Shown piece after piece: positions 24,171 to 35,811 of a stretch of 64,000 nucleotides of DNA (within the stretch, counting starts at the first letter, position 1; each line of letters starts with the position of its first letter). Both the position numbers and the translations under genes were made by a program. The DNA comes from Turnera subulata (taxonomy: Eukaryota; Streptophyta; Magnoliopsida; Malpighiales; Passifloraceae). The notes under the pieces were generated by a model. That model saw only the letters and a list, made by a program, of their open reading frames with translations. It searched no databases and had not been told where the DNA came from. The stretch is from positions 38,575-102,574 of the forward strand of contig JAKUCV010004339.1 in NCBI GenBank assembly GCA_028386065.3, given 5' to 3'.

Positions 24171-24522
24171 TGGTTCTCTTTTATCATTATCTGAGTCTGT
24201 ATAATAAATAAAGTGGGAATCTGTTGTCCCCACTACTTTGCTTTATGTCGTGTCTGTGGTCATGACACCACTAAGCTTGTCTTATTACTTTAATTATTAA
24301 GCCAGTGATGTAAGCAGTGATGTAAGTTGGAAGAGACCCCCCAACTATAAATATAAGGGTTTTCAAGTTGTATGAATCAGAGGACATGTTCTGATTCAAT
24401 CCTTATCTTGTATAATAAACTATGGCTTTCTAAACACTCTCTTCTTGGCTTTCGAACACTCTTAGCTTAGGATTATGAAACTGATTAATGATCTTCTTGA
24501 TCCTGCAAAGAACGACCCTTTA
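24171..24522 (+). promoter_or_regulatory. Truncated viral leader at the right end of the array
   Basis: Carries the AATAAA signals (about 24203), as-1-like pair (24306-24322) and TATA box (24346-24353). It breaks off inside the first 128-bp repeat, after about eight bases of it. No fourth polyprotein follows. The break joins an inverted leader. Confidence 0.85.
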
Positions 24523-24529
24523 TATACAC

Positions 24530-24876
24530 TCTTCTTTGTATAGGTACGTGGCATTGTACACAAGCTCTGCCTACCCAACCAGGTGGGGATCGGCAAGGTA
24601 TGAGTTTCCAGCCGATATACCTATATGGGTACTCTCCCCGTAAAGCCGTATGGCTCCGCTACCACACAAGGGACGAGAGCCTTCAGGCTAACTGATTACT
24701 CAGGTGAGATAGAAGGATCCATACTCATGATGGCAATCAAATCTCAAGCCCTTTTGTAACACAGTTATTCTAAAGGATCGTTCTTCGCAGGATCAAGAAG
24801 ATCATTAATCAGTTTCATAATCCTAAGCTAAGAGTGTTCGAAAGCCAAGAAGAGAGTGTTTAGAAAGCCATAGTTA
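24530..24876 (-). repeat. Inverted viral leader fragment without the 128-bp duplication
   Basis: The reverse complement matches the viral leader from near the transcription start (AACTATGG) through the primer-binding site (TGGTAGCGGAGCC on the minus strand) to just before the ATG region. The 128-bp block occurs once rather than twice. About 103 bp (24774-24876) is inverted relative to 24418-24520, giving a potential hairpin with a spacer of about 250 bp. Several substitutions separate it from the array leaders, so it came from a different viral sequence. Confidence 0.88.
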
Positions 24877-26699
24877 ATCATAGAATTCATCAAAGAATTC
24901 ATTCATTGGGTAATTAATTCGTGGTAAATCGAGCATCGGATTCCGAAACCGAGCCTTGTCCCACGTTCGGGATTTTTCTGCGGATTTTACGGACCAAAGT
25001 TGGGATTTTTCGGGTCCAGGAATCTTCAGAAAAGCCGGGTTTATCCCTGAGTTAGCGGACCAGAAATAAAGATAAGTGGGTATATTGGATATTTTCTGGT
25101 CCCGGCGGGTCATGCTTCACATGCTGCATAGTAACTGCAAAATTGAGGAGCTCAATTATTCAGTCGCCTCTTCCTGTGTAACCAGTACCTCACCCGTGAT
25201 TTACCAGTGATGTTGCATTGCCTATAAAACTATTTTTCATCTGCCTTCCTAGTGCACCTCATCGCCTTCATCACCATCTCTTCCCTGCTTCACCTGCAAA
25301 AAAACCACACACTGCAAAACAACCTAATCTGCCTAAGAAACCAGAAAAAAAAAGAGAGCAAGACACCCTTAGCCAAAGTGTTGCCGTTTTGGCAACAACC
25401 ACCACAACACACCCCCTTCCCTTCTCTTCCCGTGAACCACCACCCCAACCCGAGACCTCCACCGGCCAAACCACCAGTCACCACCACCCTCATCATCATG
25501 CTCCCCATACCGTCGCTGACTAGACATAGCCGTCGCCGCCCGAATCTGCCGCCTGACGCGTCACCTACGGCCAGGAACCCGACGGTCACCATCCTCTTGA
25601 CCCGTCCGTCACCGTCGCCTGCTCGTTCTCGACGCCTCACCTCCGTCCGTCGCTCGTGCCGCCGCCGCTGCAGGTGAGCTGCAGATCCGGGGTTGTTGAT
25701 GACCTGGATGTGTGGTATGGGTCACGGGTTGACCCGTTTAGAGTGTGGGTTGGGTTTTGGGTCTGCTGGGCTTGGCGTTTGGGTCGGGCCGTGGGCTGAT
25801 CTGGGCCTGCTGCGCGGGCCTGATCTTGGGCTCCTGCTTGGGGTTTGAGATGGGCTTGTGCAGTGGGTTGGGCCAGCACTATTTGGGCCCAGTCCGAAAT
25901 TAAAAAAAAAAAGGAAATTCTGGAAAAAGAGAATAAAATCTGGAAAAAAAAAGAGGGAAAATATAATTCTGGAAAATATGATGTCGGGGAAATAATTTAT
26001 GGAGAAAAAGATAATATTTGTGGAAATAATATTTTGAAAAGTACATATTTATGGAATAATTTTGGGAAGGATATTATCAGGGTAATAAAATACCGGAATA
26101 ATATCCGGATATAAGTATAAGTATAGTATGGTATTTTGACACTTGAAATAAATGGTGAATAATGATGATAATAGAATTAACCCGGGGAAGTAACCGAGAC
26201 GAGTCAGTATTTATTTTTCGATACACAGTATTAGCATGGCATTTGCATATCACCTTATGTGTGCATATTATTTGATTGACCTAGGAGCTGGTAACGAGCA
26301 GTTTGCTGAGGAACCGGACTTGGAATCTGTGGGACATTTCCATAATTGAGTAATCGGCTAAGGTGATGATGGATATTCCTTGTTATGTTGCCTGTAATAC
26401 TTGTGTGCCTTGTTGTTTGATTGAACTGCTGAGATATTGATTGTTGGCTGTTTGACTACTATGGTTATCATTGTTGCTATTGGACTGTGATACTGATTCT
26501 TGGATGTTGTGTTGAGATTGATGTTGAACTATTGACTGTGGATAATTGAGAAAAGAATAATGGAAATTGGAATTGGAATTGGAAATTGAATTGAGATGAT
26601 GATATAATTGTCACGTGGAAAGTAGTGGTACGACCCGATGGTTTGAAAATTAATTTTAGGATGCTATGGTTGGTTACTTGGTTTGATACTTGGTTTGGT

Positions 26700-26915
26700 G
26701 GGGCTGTCATGCCCGGTATGATATTTTTGGGATGTTGATCCCGGTATGGTTATTTTGGGATGTTGATCCCGGTATGGTAATTTTGGGTTGTTGAACCCGG
26801 TATGGTAATTTTGGGATGTCGATCTCGGTATGATAATTTTGGGTTGTTGAACCCAGTATGGTATGGTTATTATGGGACGTGGTCTCGGTATGGTAAGATT
26901 TGGTATGGTTCTTTG
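26700..26915 (+). repeat. Hairpin minisatellite inside the LTR
   Basis: About six to seven units of roughly 28-33 bp carry GGGATGTTGATCCC (or GGGTTGTTGAACCC) followed by GGTATGGT. Each core is itself a stem-loop. Two cores differ in both arms and stay paired. Related but shorter arrays are at 35530-35640 and 51715-51820. Confidence 0.8.
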
Positions 26916-27111
26916 ACCTGGCATCCGGAATTAATTGATAACCTGGTACGACCCTAGCTTGTCCAGTGACGGGGCCCAGAAGATAAAATTGGGAATAATA
27001 ATAAGATATTCTTTTGGTCTTGGCTCAGTCTTGTTTGATTTGTATTATTGTTTGCCTATGATTTCTTTACTGTATTACGGTTGCTTGCATATCACTGTTT
27101 ATCCTTCGTCG

Positions 27112-27159
27112 GTGAGCACTTCGGACTCACCCCTCGCCTGCGGGGTTTCATCCCGTAGG
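27112..27159 (+). promoter_or_regulatory. Tandem stem-loops in gypsy LTR (copy 1 of 4)
   Basis: GTGAGCACTTCGGACTCAC can fold with GTGAG/CTCAC arms, followed by a second stem formed by CCTGCGGG and its partner CCCGTAGG around a TTTCAT loop. The pair recurs at 31429-31476, 44441-44488 and 52033-52080. A role in RNA processing, packaging or termination is inference. Confidence 0.6.
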
Positions 27160-27516
27160 TTAAGTTGTTTCATAGTTCAGGTACGACGTTCGATGGCTGC
27201 TGCTTTCTTCTCCACCTGACTCCGGATCCATACCTCCGCTGCATGTGCATATAAGTCTTCCGCTGCTGTGTTATATATGTTGCTGTGTTGCTGCTTTCCT
27301 ATTTGGCTTATGATGATGTTTATACTGGATATGCTGCTACTGTTGAGCTAGTGTGTGGTTTGAATAATGGTCCCCGTATATGGGTGACGGATGATATTTC
27401 TGTTGTATTTGGATTTACTGTGTAGTATTTTGACTGCGATGTACTGTCTATTTTATCAATAAGAATAGTTTCGGCACGTTTTTACTGTGTTCGGTAAATA
27501 CGGGTCGGGCACTTCA

Positions 27517-28431
27517 CAAATGGGTCGACCCGCGTGCTGTCTTCAACCCGCAGGCTCACCTTGCGGTGACGGTCGTGGCGGCACGGACAGATCGAGGCAG
27601 ACGAGGCTGATGGGGGGCGAGGAACGCGACGCGAGGAGGGAGGGAGGCGGCGCGACGCGACTGCAGGTGTTGTCAGGTATGGATCTCCTCACGGCGGCGT
27701 TGGTTGCTGCGTGTGGCTCCGGTGGCAGCAGGGAGGAAGGAGGAAGCAGGGGAGAGGAGGGGAGGAGGTGACGGTGGGGCAGGTGGTCGGTGGTGGTTGT
27801 CTCCTTTTTTTTTCTTTTTTTTCTTTCTTTTCTCTCTTTATTTTTCTGGTTTCTTCTCTCTCTTTTTTTTTTCTTTTTTTTCTTTTCTTTTCTTTTCTCT
27901 TTTTTTTTTCTCTTTTTGGTTTTTTTTTTGCAAAGGAACAAGGAAGGTACGGGTTGTGGATTTTTTTTTTTTTTTGCAGAGGGATGAAGAACTGGTTGCA
28001 GGTTGAAGAAGAAGAGATGATGGTGTACTGGAAGCAGGAAAAACATGATTTAAAATAGGAGTGCATGGGGTGGGTGACACAGGAAACAGGCGGCGCTGCC
28101 TGCATAATTGAGCCTCAATTATGTAGGTGTGCTGCAAAGCAAAGTGGGTGCCATTCGGACCAGAAAATAACTGTAGTACCCACTTATCTTAATTTCTGGT
28201 CCGATCCTCCGAGGTAAACTCGATTTTCCTGAAGATTCCTGGACCCGAAAAATACCAACTTGAGTCCGTAAAATCTACAAAAAAATCCTGAACGTAGAAC
28301 AGGGCTCGGTTCTAGAATCCGGCGCTCGATGTACCTTGAATTAATTACCCAAGATTAATTCATTAGGTAAATCACTGTATAAAGACTTTTACAGTCCGGT
28401 AAAAATACAAATTTTTATCCGGGCTGTTACA
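27517..28431 (-). repeat. Gypsy LTR, 3'-truncated, minus strand
   Basis: Read on the minus strand it starts TGTAACAGCCCGG at 28431 and follows the same order as the other family members for about 915 bp, to just after the GGTGAGC site. It then stops abruptly at the end of the plus-strand LTR. The two fragments thus form an inverted pair. A pyrimidine-rich run on the plus strand (about 27785-27975) is the LTR's purine-rich leader expanded in A/G runs. ORFs in it are low-complexity artefacts. Confidence 0.8.
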
Positions 28432-28866
28432 TGTGAGGCTTATTTTTTAAAAAAAAATTGAGAATTGTGGTGAATGGGAAAAATATTTTTAAGAATATAG
28501 TGTGATTGTGTTGGGAAAATAAATTGTAAGGCACTAAAATTGTTGCAATATTATTAGATAGTGAGGCATTAAAAATTTAACCACAAAAATGTAAGGCCAC
28601 TAATAAAAAAAGACTACTAAAATATAAGGCTACTAATAAATATATTTGAAATTTAGAGGATATTTTAAAAAGGGTTAAAAATTTTTATCTAAACAAAATT
28701 GTTATGTAGTTTGTGGTCTCTATTTTTGTAGACGTAAATGAGGGGAATAGTAAGGTGCTCTAGAAGTTGCATATTCTAGTTTTAATATATTTTTAATTGT
28801 TGTAATTTCATTAAATTGAGAGGTATTAAATTTAATTCCAAAAAAAGTGAATAGTAAGGTTCTCTT
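28432..28866 (+). repeat. AT-rich tandem repeat, left part
   Basis: One full and one short unit of an AT-rich repeat with marker phrases TTGTTGCAATATTATTA, AAAATGTAAGGC and TTTGTGGTCTCTATTTTTGTAG. It continues after the solo LTR at 31878. No coding potential seen. Confidence 0.75.
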
Positions 28867-31800
28867 TATAACAGCCCGGGTAAAAATTTAGATTTTTACC
28901 GGGACTGTAAAAGTCTTTTTATAGTGATTTACCGAATGAATTAATCTTGGGTAATTAATTCAAGGTAAACCGAGCGTCGTTTTTCGAAACCGAGGCTTTT
29001 CCCTCGCTCGAGATTTTTCCGTGGATTTTTCGGGCTTAAGTTGGTATTTTTCGGGTCCCGGAATCCTCAGGAAATCACACCGGAAAATAATTGTGGGAGT
29101 ATCAGTTATTTTCTAGTCCGGACGGGATACGACTGCATAATGCAGCCGCCTTGCTCCTGTACGCACGTGAACTCTTGTTTCTCCTGTGATGCTCGTGATG
29201 TGCCAGTGCTCTGCATACTCTTCTTCTGCCTGCATAAACACCGTAACACCCTGTATCACCACTCTTTACTATCTGCAAGAAACCTCACTGCCTGCAACCT
29301 ATTACCTTGCACCTGCAAACACACAAACCCAGTTTCCTTTCACCAAAACCAGAAAAAAAAAAAAAGAAAAGAAACCATAAAAGAAAAGAAAACAAACAAT
29401 ACACACACAACACACTGCTACCACCACTGCCGCCCCCATGAACACCACCGTGAACCACACCACCAGCCGCCACCTTTCTCTTCTTCTCCTGCTCCACCGT
29501 CGCGCCGCCACCAGCAATCACGCGACTTCGCTCGTCGCTGCAGACCACCAGCACCCGCCGCCGCCGACCATAGGAGACAACCCGAAGCAAGCCTCCCGGG
29601 TTGCCTCGCCTGCCGTCGTCAGCGTAGCCGCGTCGCCTCCTCCTTCGCACCTCCCCGCACCGCCTTCGCCACCACCGCTGCAGAACGCACCACCGCCGGC
29701 TGGACGAGACAAGCAGACCCGTCGGCCGCCTCCTCGCCTGCAGCCTTCCGCGAACCCGATCCAGACCGCCGGCCAAGACCCCTGCTCCCATCTGTCGCGA
29801 CGCCGTCTCCCTTCTTCCTCGTCACCGTCACCTCGTCCGTTCGTCGCGTCGTCCATCAAGGTGAGCAGACCCGTGTTGGTAAGCACCGGGTTGAGGACGA
29901 CCCGGGAGTATGTGGTCGGGTTGACCCGAGTTTTGCGATATGGGTCGCGCCTTGGGCTGGGCTGCTTGGGCTTGGTTGCAGCTGGAGCTTGGGCTGGCAC
30001 GGGTCTGGGCCTGGCATGGGCTTCATGCTTGGGTTTGGGCTCTGCGTCTGGGCCAGGCCTAACCCTTGGGCCCAGTCCGAATTAAAAAAAGAGAGAAAAG
30101 AATAAAATCTGAAAAAAAAAAGAGAGAATAATAATAATAATTCTGGAAAATGGAATTTTAATGGTAATTATATTTTGGAAAAATGTATGGTACACCATAT
30201 GGGAAATAATTATTTTGGGAATATATTATGGTAAATAATAATCATGGAAATTTATGACTTAATTCTTCTGGAAATTGGTTAAATATTTTCTGGAAAGTAA
30301 TGTAATTATAAAATGAATTTCCTTTGAAAAATTATTATAATAGTAAATAATTTTAGAAAAGGGGTGTACATACTATGGAAATATTTTGAAAATAAATATG
30401 GTAGTGTATATATCTCTTTGGAAAAAATAAAATAATAATACTTGGTAATTATATTTTGGCAAGCATAATAAATTTTATGGAAATGATAACGTATAACCGA
30501 AGGGGGGTTTAATTTATAATTTATGGCATCATAGTATACCGATTATGTGCATTTATGTGAGCATGTTGTTTTGTTGTATAGGTTTGATATCGAACAGTTC
30601 CTGCAGAATTGGCTTTGGACCGATTGATATTTCCAGAGTTGAGTAATCGGCTAAGGTGAGGTTAAGTAAATATTTATATACTGCCCGTGATATCAAGTTG
30701 CTGTTTGTTCACTGTGTGTGATGATTGCTGATATGACACTATACTCGTGGCTGTGATTGTTTGTTGTGTGATGAATTAAGTTGATAATTGTTGTCGTTGA
30801 TGTTGTTGAAATTATTGTTGGAATTGTGGATATGAGTAAGACTATTACTGTTGTTGATTGTGAGAAATGTGTAAGTTGAGTACCGAGGGTGCTAGTATGG
30901 GAATAGTTTGGAGTAAGTTTATATTATCCAGATGAGCGGAGAGGCTGCGAGCCTGCTCAGGATAATGTGTTGATGATTGGTTAACAGTATTGTGGTATCA
31001 AGACTAAAATGGTAATCTTAATAAACTGGATACACTTAGACATCTAGTAAGTCACAGTTAAATATTGGAACAGCCAGATGGTAGTCTTATTTTATGGTGC
31101 TGGGGGAGAGTGTGCTTGGGGTCTACTCCCTGTCTGTACCAATTTTTATTTTAGGCGCTGGGGGAGAGTGTGCTAGGGGTCTGCTCCCTGTCTGTACCAG
31201 TTTTACGTGGAGGTACCAGGGCGGGGTCCACGGGCTACCTAGCTTGACTACCAGGCGTCGGCCATCATTTAACTAGTGATAGGGGCCCTGATAATAAAAT
31301 TGGTGTAGCGTGTCTAGAATCACAGAGTGTGTTATATAGAGTTCGTGTGAACCTTAGGTAATTGCTGTTGATGTGACTTGGAAATTTACGGTTGTTGTAT
31401 ATGTATATTTGCTTTTGGGTTTTACCCGGTGGGCACTTCGGACTCACCCCTCACCTGCGGGCTTTCATCCCATAGGTTGAGTTATTTGTGGTTCAGGTAT
31501 GTTGCATTCCAGACAGGTTGCGGCGTCATCCCTTGGACAGGACTCGGATCCATTAGTTGCATCATGGGTTGCATATAGTGTCTTTGTGAGTCGTTAAGTC
31601 TTCCGCTGTGCTGTTTATTGCTATTGTTGGGCCATTGGGCCGGTTGTGTTATTGTTGATGTTTCCGGGGTTTGGGTGACATGTTTTGATGTTGGGCCGAT
31701 GGGCCAGGTTTTTGATGTTTATGTTGTGACATTGAGCCATTGGTCCCGTTCCTTGGATTTACTCATTGATATTTTCTTTGAGCCATTGGGCTGGGTTACT

Positions 31801-31872
31801 TGTTATATTTACTGTCGTTACAGTTCCGGCACGTGTTTACTGTGTACGGTAAATACGGGTCGGGGCGTTTCA
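28867..31872 (+). mobile_element. Solo LTR of the gypsy family with 5-bp target duplication
   Basis: Begins TATAACAGCCCGGG (family start TGTAACAGCC, so the second base is changed G to A) and ends CGGGTCGGGGCGTTTCA. It is flanked by perfect CTCTT duplications (28862-28866 and 31873-31877). At 3006 bp it is slightly longer than the 2.8-kb relatives. No internal coding region exists, so it is the product of LTR-LTR recombination. It contains the hairpin pair at 31429-31476 and a tandem 50-60-bp duplication at about 31100-31205. The ORF over 29041-30105 crosses its GC-rich leader and is not believed to be a gene. Confidence 0.9.
31100..31205 (+). repeat. Two-copy tandem repeat in the solo LTR
   Basis: Two units contain GCTGGGGGAGAGTGTGCT and end CTGTCTGTACCA. 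GGGAG and CTCCC arms allow a small stem in each. It occupies the position of the GGGATGTTGATCCC array in sister LTRs. Confidence 0.75.
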
Positions 31873-31877
31873 CTCTT

Positions 31878-32756
31878 GAAGTTTCATCTTTAAAAATAAA
31901 AATTCAAGCATTAACAAAAAATTCATGGATGGGGAAAATATTTTTAATAATGTAGTTTGATTTTGTTGGAAAAATTAATTTGATGGCTCTAAAATTGTTG
32001 CAATATTATTAAATTGAGAGGCATTAAAATTTAAACCAAAATAATGTAAGGCTACAAATAATAAAAGGCTACTAAAATGTAAGGCTACTAAAAAATATAT
32101 TTGAATTTTTTAGGATATTTTAGAAAGGGTTAAAAATTTTTAGCCAAAGGGAATTGTTATGTAGTTTGTGGTCTCTATTTTTTTGGACATATATGAGGGG
32201 AATAGTAAGGTTCTCTAGAAGTTGCATAGTCTATTTTTAATATATTTAAAATTCATAATTGGGAAAAACATTTTTAAGAATATAGTGTGATTGTGTTGGA
32301 AAATAAATTTGGTGGCACTAAAATTGTTGTAATATTATTAAATAGAGAGACATTAAAATTTTAACCCAAAAAATGTAAGGCTATTAATAATAAAAGGCTA
32401 CTAAAATGTAAGGCTACTAAAAAAATAATTTGAAATTTTTAAGATATTTCAAAAAGGCTTAAAGGGTTTTTTGAAAAGAAAATTGTTTTGTGGTTCGTGG
32501 TTGTTATTTTTTGGACATATATGGGGGAGTAGTAAGGTGCTCAAGAAGTTGCATGTTCTAGTTTTTAAATTGAAAATTCAAACAGCAACAATTAAAAATT
32601 CATGAGAAGGAAAATTATTTTTAACAATATAGTGTGATTGTGTTGGGAAAAAAAATTTGAAGGTACTAAAATTGTTGCAATATTATTAAAATGAGAGGTA
32701 TTAATTTTTTACACAAAAAATGAATGGCTACCAGTAATAAAAGGCTACCAAGATGA
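31878..32756 (+). repeat. AT-rich tandem repeat, right part
   Basis: About two and a half units. The marker TTGTTGCAATATTATTA occurs near 31995, 32324 (one change) and 32674, so the period is about 330-350 bp. Each unit also has AAGGCTACTAAAATGTAAGGCTAC-like phrases. The array was continuous with 28432-28866 before the solo LTR inserted. Confidence 0.75.
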
Positions 32757-33476
32757 AGATTTAACTTACCTCTTGTGGGAAGGTTAAGGTTGATACCTAT
32801 ATAGAAGAAAAAAGGTAATATTTAATTATGAATGTCAATATGGACCAAAATTCAATATGTCAATAAAATAGAAATGGGACAACTAATTTCAGTTCTTGAA
32901 AGTAAGTTTTAGAAGAAAGATTAGTTTAAACAATAGAAAAATAGACAATTCAAATGCATCAATGAAATCGTTAGAGATCGCTAATTTCATTCACTCCTAA
33001 TCCTTAATCGTTAAGTAAGTTTTCTCTTGAATTTGAATTTGATTACCATTCATTTTGGTTATGTTTTAGATTGAGATTTCCCGGAAAAATGAATTAACCA
33101 GCTTTATAGAATTCTTTAATCCTAAAACGTAGACAATCTAGGGTATTTGAATCTAACCGACTTGGGAAAAGAGATTTGGGATACAATCTTGGGTATTTTA
33201 ATTTTTTTGGTGTTACTGCCAAAAAAATCTAGGGGATGATTTTATGGTTTTACTACCCAAAAAATCTAGGGGAAAAATCAACTCATCTCTGATGAATAAA
33301 CGCATCAATGAAATCGTTACAGTGAAATCGTTAATTTCATTCACACCTAATGCTTAATCCAACAAAATCAAGGGAAAAAAATCAAAATACCAAAAAAATT
33401 GGAAAATGTTAATGAATAAAGATTTAACTTACCTTTTCTGGGGAGGTGGAGCTTGATACCTATAGAAAAAAAAAAA
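32757..33476. other. Non-coding AT-rich spacer with a spaced direct repeat
   Basis: No gene seen. A phrase beginning GATTTAACTTACC and ending TTGATACCTATA occurs at 32757-32805 and again at 33419-33465, and GCATCAATGAAATCGTTA occurs near 32957 and 33302. These suggest a second diverged repeat of several hundred base pairs. A similar phrase is seen right of the outer gypsy element near 53490. Confidence 0.6.
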
Positions 33477-35811
33477 AGGATTGTAACAGCCCGGGTAATT
33501 TTTACGTTTTTACCGTCACCGTAAAATTTATTTTACAGTTATTTACCATAAAAGTTAATCATGGGTAATTAAATTATGGTAATTTGAGCTTAGGATTACG
33601 AAACCGAGCCCTGTCCCATGCTCGGGATTTTTCTGCGGATTTTTCGAACCAAGTTGGAATTTTTCGGGTCCAGGAATCTTCGGAAAAGTCAGGTTTAACC
33701 CCGAGTTATCGGGCCAGAAATAAAGACAAGGGGGTACATTAGTTATTTTCTGATCCGGACAGAACCCGCCTCACATGCTGAACAGTAAGAGGCAGCCGCC
33801 ACCCACTGTGAAGCTTGTGAGTGGACTGTGCCACCCGTGAAATGCCAGTGTTCTGCCGTGCACTTGTTTTCTTCCCAGAACACACACACACACACACCAT
33901 ACCATCACCAGCACTCCCCTACAAGCTCTGCAATACACTGCCAGCAACCAAAACTCCTCCTTCCTTCTCAAAACCAAACCAGAAGAAAATAACCAAAAAC
34001 ACACAAACCCAGCTCCAAAACTACGTAGTTTTGAGCCAACCCCATTTTCCCCTCCCTTTTCTTTTTCTTCCTCCCTCTTCTTCACCAACCCGTGAACTGA
34101 GACCACCACCTGAGACACTACCTGCAACCGCCGCCACCACACTCGCCACCATCTCCCCTCTTCTCTCCTTCCTTCTCCTCTCGACCGGCCGCTTTCCTCG
34201 TCGCAGCAGCACGCCGGCGAGCCACCACCGACGCCCTTGCATCCTCTCGCAGCAACCCGACGACCGCTGCAAACTGCTGCCGCCTCACCTGCATCGTCGC
34301 CGCCCTTGCCGCCTCGTCGCGCCTCCGTGTCGCCTCCTTCCCGACGCTACGCTGCCGCCACCTGTAACTCACCAAGGTGAGCATGGCGGGTTGGGATCTG
34401 TTTGGGTGGATCTGACCTGTTTGTAGTAACGACCTGGATGGGGGTTCGCGGGTCGGGTGACCCGGTTTCTTGCCCTGGGTCTTGGGCTAATTGGAATATG
34501 GGTTGTTGGGGTGTGACGCTGGGCCAGATCGTGGGCTGTATACTGGGCCGGATTCTAGGCCTGCACATGGTCTGCTCCTGGGCTCCTGTTAGGGGCCTGG
34601 GCTTGGCACTGTGCATGGCCTGATATGGCACTGTTTGGGCCCAGTCTGAATTTTTTTAAAAAAAAAAAAGAAAAAAAAGAGAAAGAAAATATAACCTGGA
34701 AAAATAATAATTCTGGGAAGGAAAATAATTTTGAGAAATAAGTATAATACTAGAATAACTTGGAAAATAAAAATAATTGGTAGAAATTATATTTTTGGGA
34801 AAAGTATATTATATGGTAAATAATAATTATTTTGGAGAAAAATAAATATGAAAAGGGTATTATCAAAGAAGTATTGTACCGGAATAGTATCTGGGTATAG
34901 GTAGAAGTATAGTATTATTTTAGACACTGGAAATAAATGGTGAATGATGACGATAATAGAGAAATAACCCAGGGGAGGTAACCGAGACGAGTCGGTATTT
35001 ATTTTTCGGTATACAATAGTAGCATGACATTTGCAAATCACTTATGTGTGCATATTATTTGTTTAATATAGGAGTTGATAACGAGTAGATACCTGAGGAA
35101 CCGGACTTGGAGTCTGTTTGACAATTTCATAACTGATAATCAGCCAAGGTGAGGATGGATAACCTTGGATATGTGCCCGTAATACTGTTTTTGTTTTTGT
35201 TGTTTGATTGAACTGCTGAAATGATTATTGACTGTTATTTGATTGCTATGGAAATTGATGATGATGTTGTTGGATTGTGTTTGGACTTGTGGATATTGAT
35301 TTGAGAAAAATGTTGTACTGTTAACTGTGATTAATTGGTGTTATGAGGCTGTTGATTGATTTGGTCTGTGGAATAAACTGAAATAATAGAAAGTTGGATA
35401 ATTGAGGATAGAGTAATGAAACTGGACTGAATTTGAGATGATGATATAATTGTCACGTAGAAAGTAGTGGCACGACTAGATGGTTAGAGGCTAGTTCTGT
35501 GGTGTCATGACCGGTTTGGTTTGGTTGTTGGGGATGTTGATCCCGGATGATGTTGTTATTGGGATGTTGATCCCGGATTTGTTGATATTGGGATGTTGCT
35601 ACCGGATTGGTTGTGATTGGGATGTTGATCCCGGATTGTGATTTGGCCTGGCATCCGGAATTAGTTAATAACTAGGTATGACCCTAGCTTGTCCAGTGAC
35701 GGGGCCCGGAAGATAAAATTGGTAATAATAATAATAAGCATTCTTTTGGTCTTGGTTCAGTGTGTTATGGTAGATTTCTTGTGTTGTGTTTGTCTGTGTT
35801 TACTTCGAAAG

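Larger units (their letters stand above)
3830..24522 (+). mobile_element. Endogenous pararetrovirus, three tandem units (Caulimoviridae)
   Basis: Three head-to-tail units follow each other, with polyprotein starts at 4451, 11456 and 18455 (periods 7005 and 6999 bp). Each has a non-coding leader and one long frame encoding movement protein, coat protein zinc knuckle, protease, RT and RNase H. There is no integrase and no LTR pair, as expected for a plant pararetrovirus. A single frame with the movement protein first resembles Petuvirus. The extra C-terminal block could also suit Florendovirus-like genomes, so the genus is left open. All units are broken by stops or indels and look like fossils. 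Units share a leader duplication, so they derive from one template or were amplified in place. Confidence 0.9.
24886..27516 (+). repeat. Gypsy LTR, 5'-truncated, plus strand
   Basis: Homologous in order to the LTRs at 28867-31872 and 33482-44853: AAACCGAGCC block, GC-rich leader with GGTGAGC, AT-rich part, GTGAGCACTTCGGACTCAC hairpin, and the end CGGTAAATACGGGTCGGG...TTCA at 27516. About the first 75 bp, including the TGTAACAGCC terminus, are missing at the junction with the viral inverted leader. A TATA-like TATAAAA lies near 25222. Open frames in the GC-rich part are not convincing genes. Confidence 0.8.

Noticed and set aside
3830..24522. Reading the array as LTR retrotransposons with internal repeats
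   Set aside because: There is no integrase, no TG...CA ends or target duplication per unit, and a movement-protein domain is present.
25218..25879. Overlapping ORFs of 80-141 codons on both strands
   Set aside because: GC-rich LTR leader sequence; the frames are not conserved in sister LTRs.
26700..26915. Possible CRISPR-like array
   Set aside because: Units are short, adjacent and without unique spacers, and this is a plant LTR.
27543..28105. Lys/Glu-rich ORFs on the minus strand and Phe-rich ORFs on the plus strand
   Set aside because: They are translations of a long pyrimidine/purine run inside an LTR fragment.
29041..30105. Long plus-strand ORF (354 codons)
   Set aside because: It crosses the GC-rich leader of a solo LTR. 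The composition is low-complexity Pro/Arg/Ser, overlapping ORFs exist in other frames, and no domain is seen.
33821..34426. ORF of 201 codons, repeated at 49990-50553
   Set aside because: It lies in the LTR leader, differs in length and end between the two LTRs, and shows no domain.
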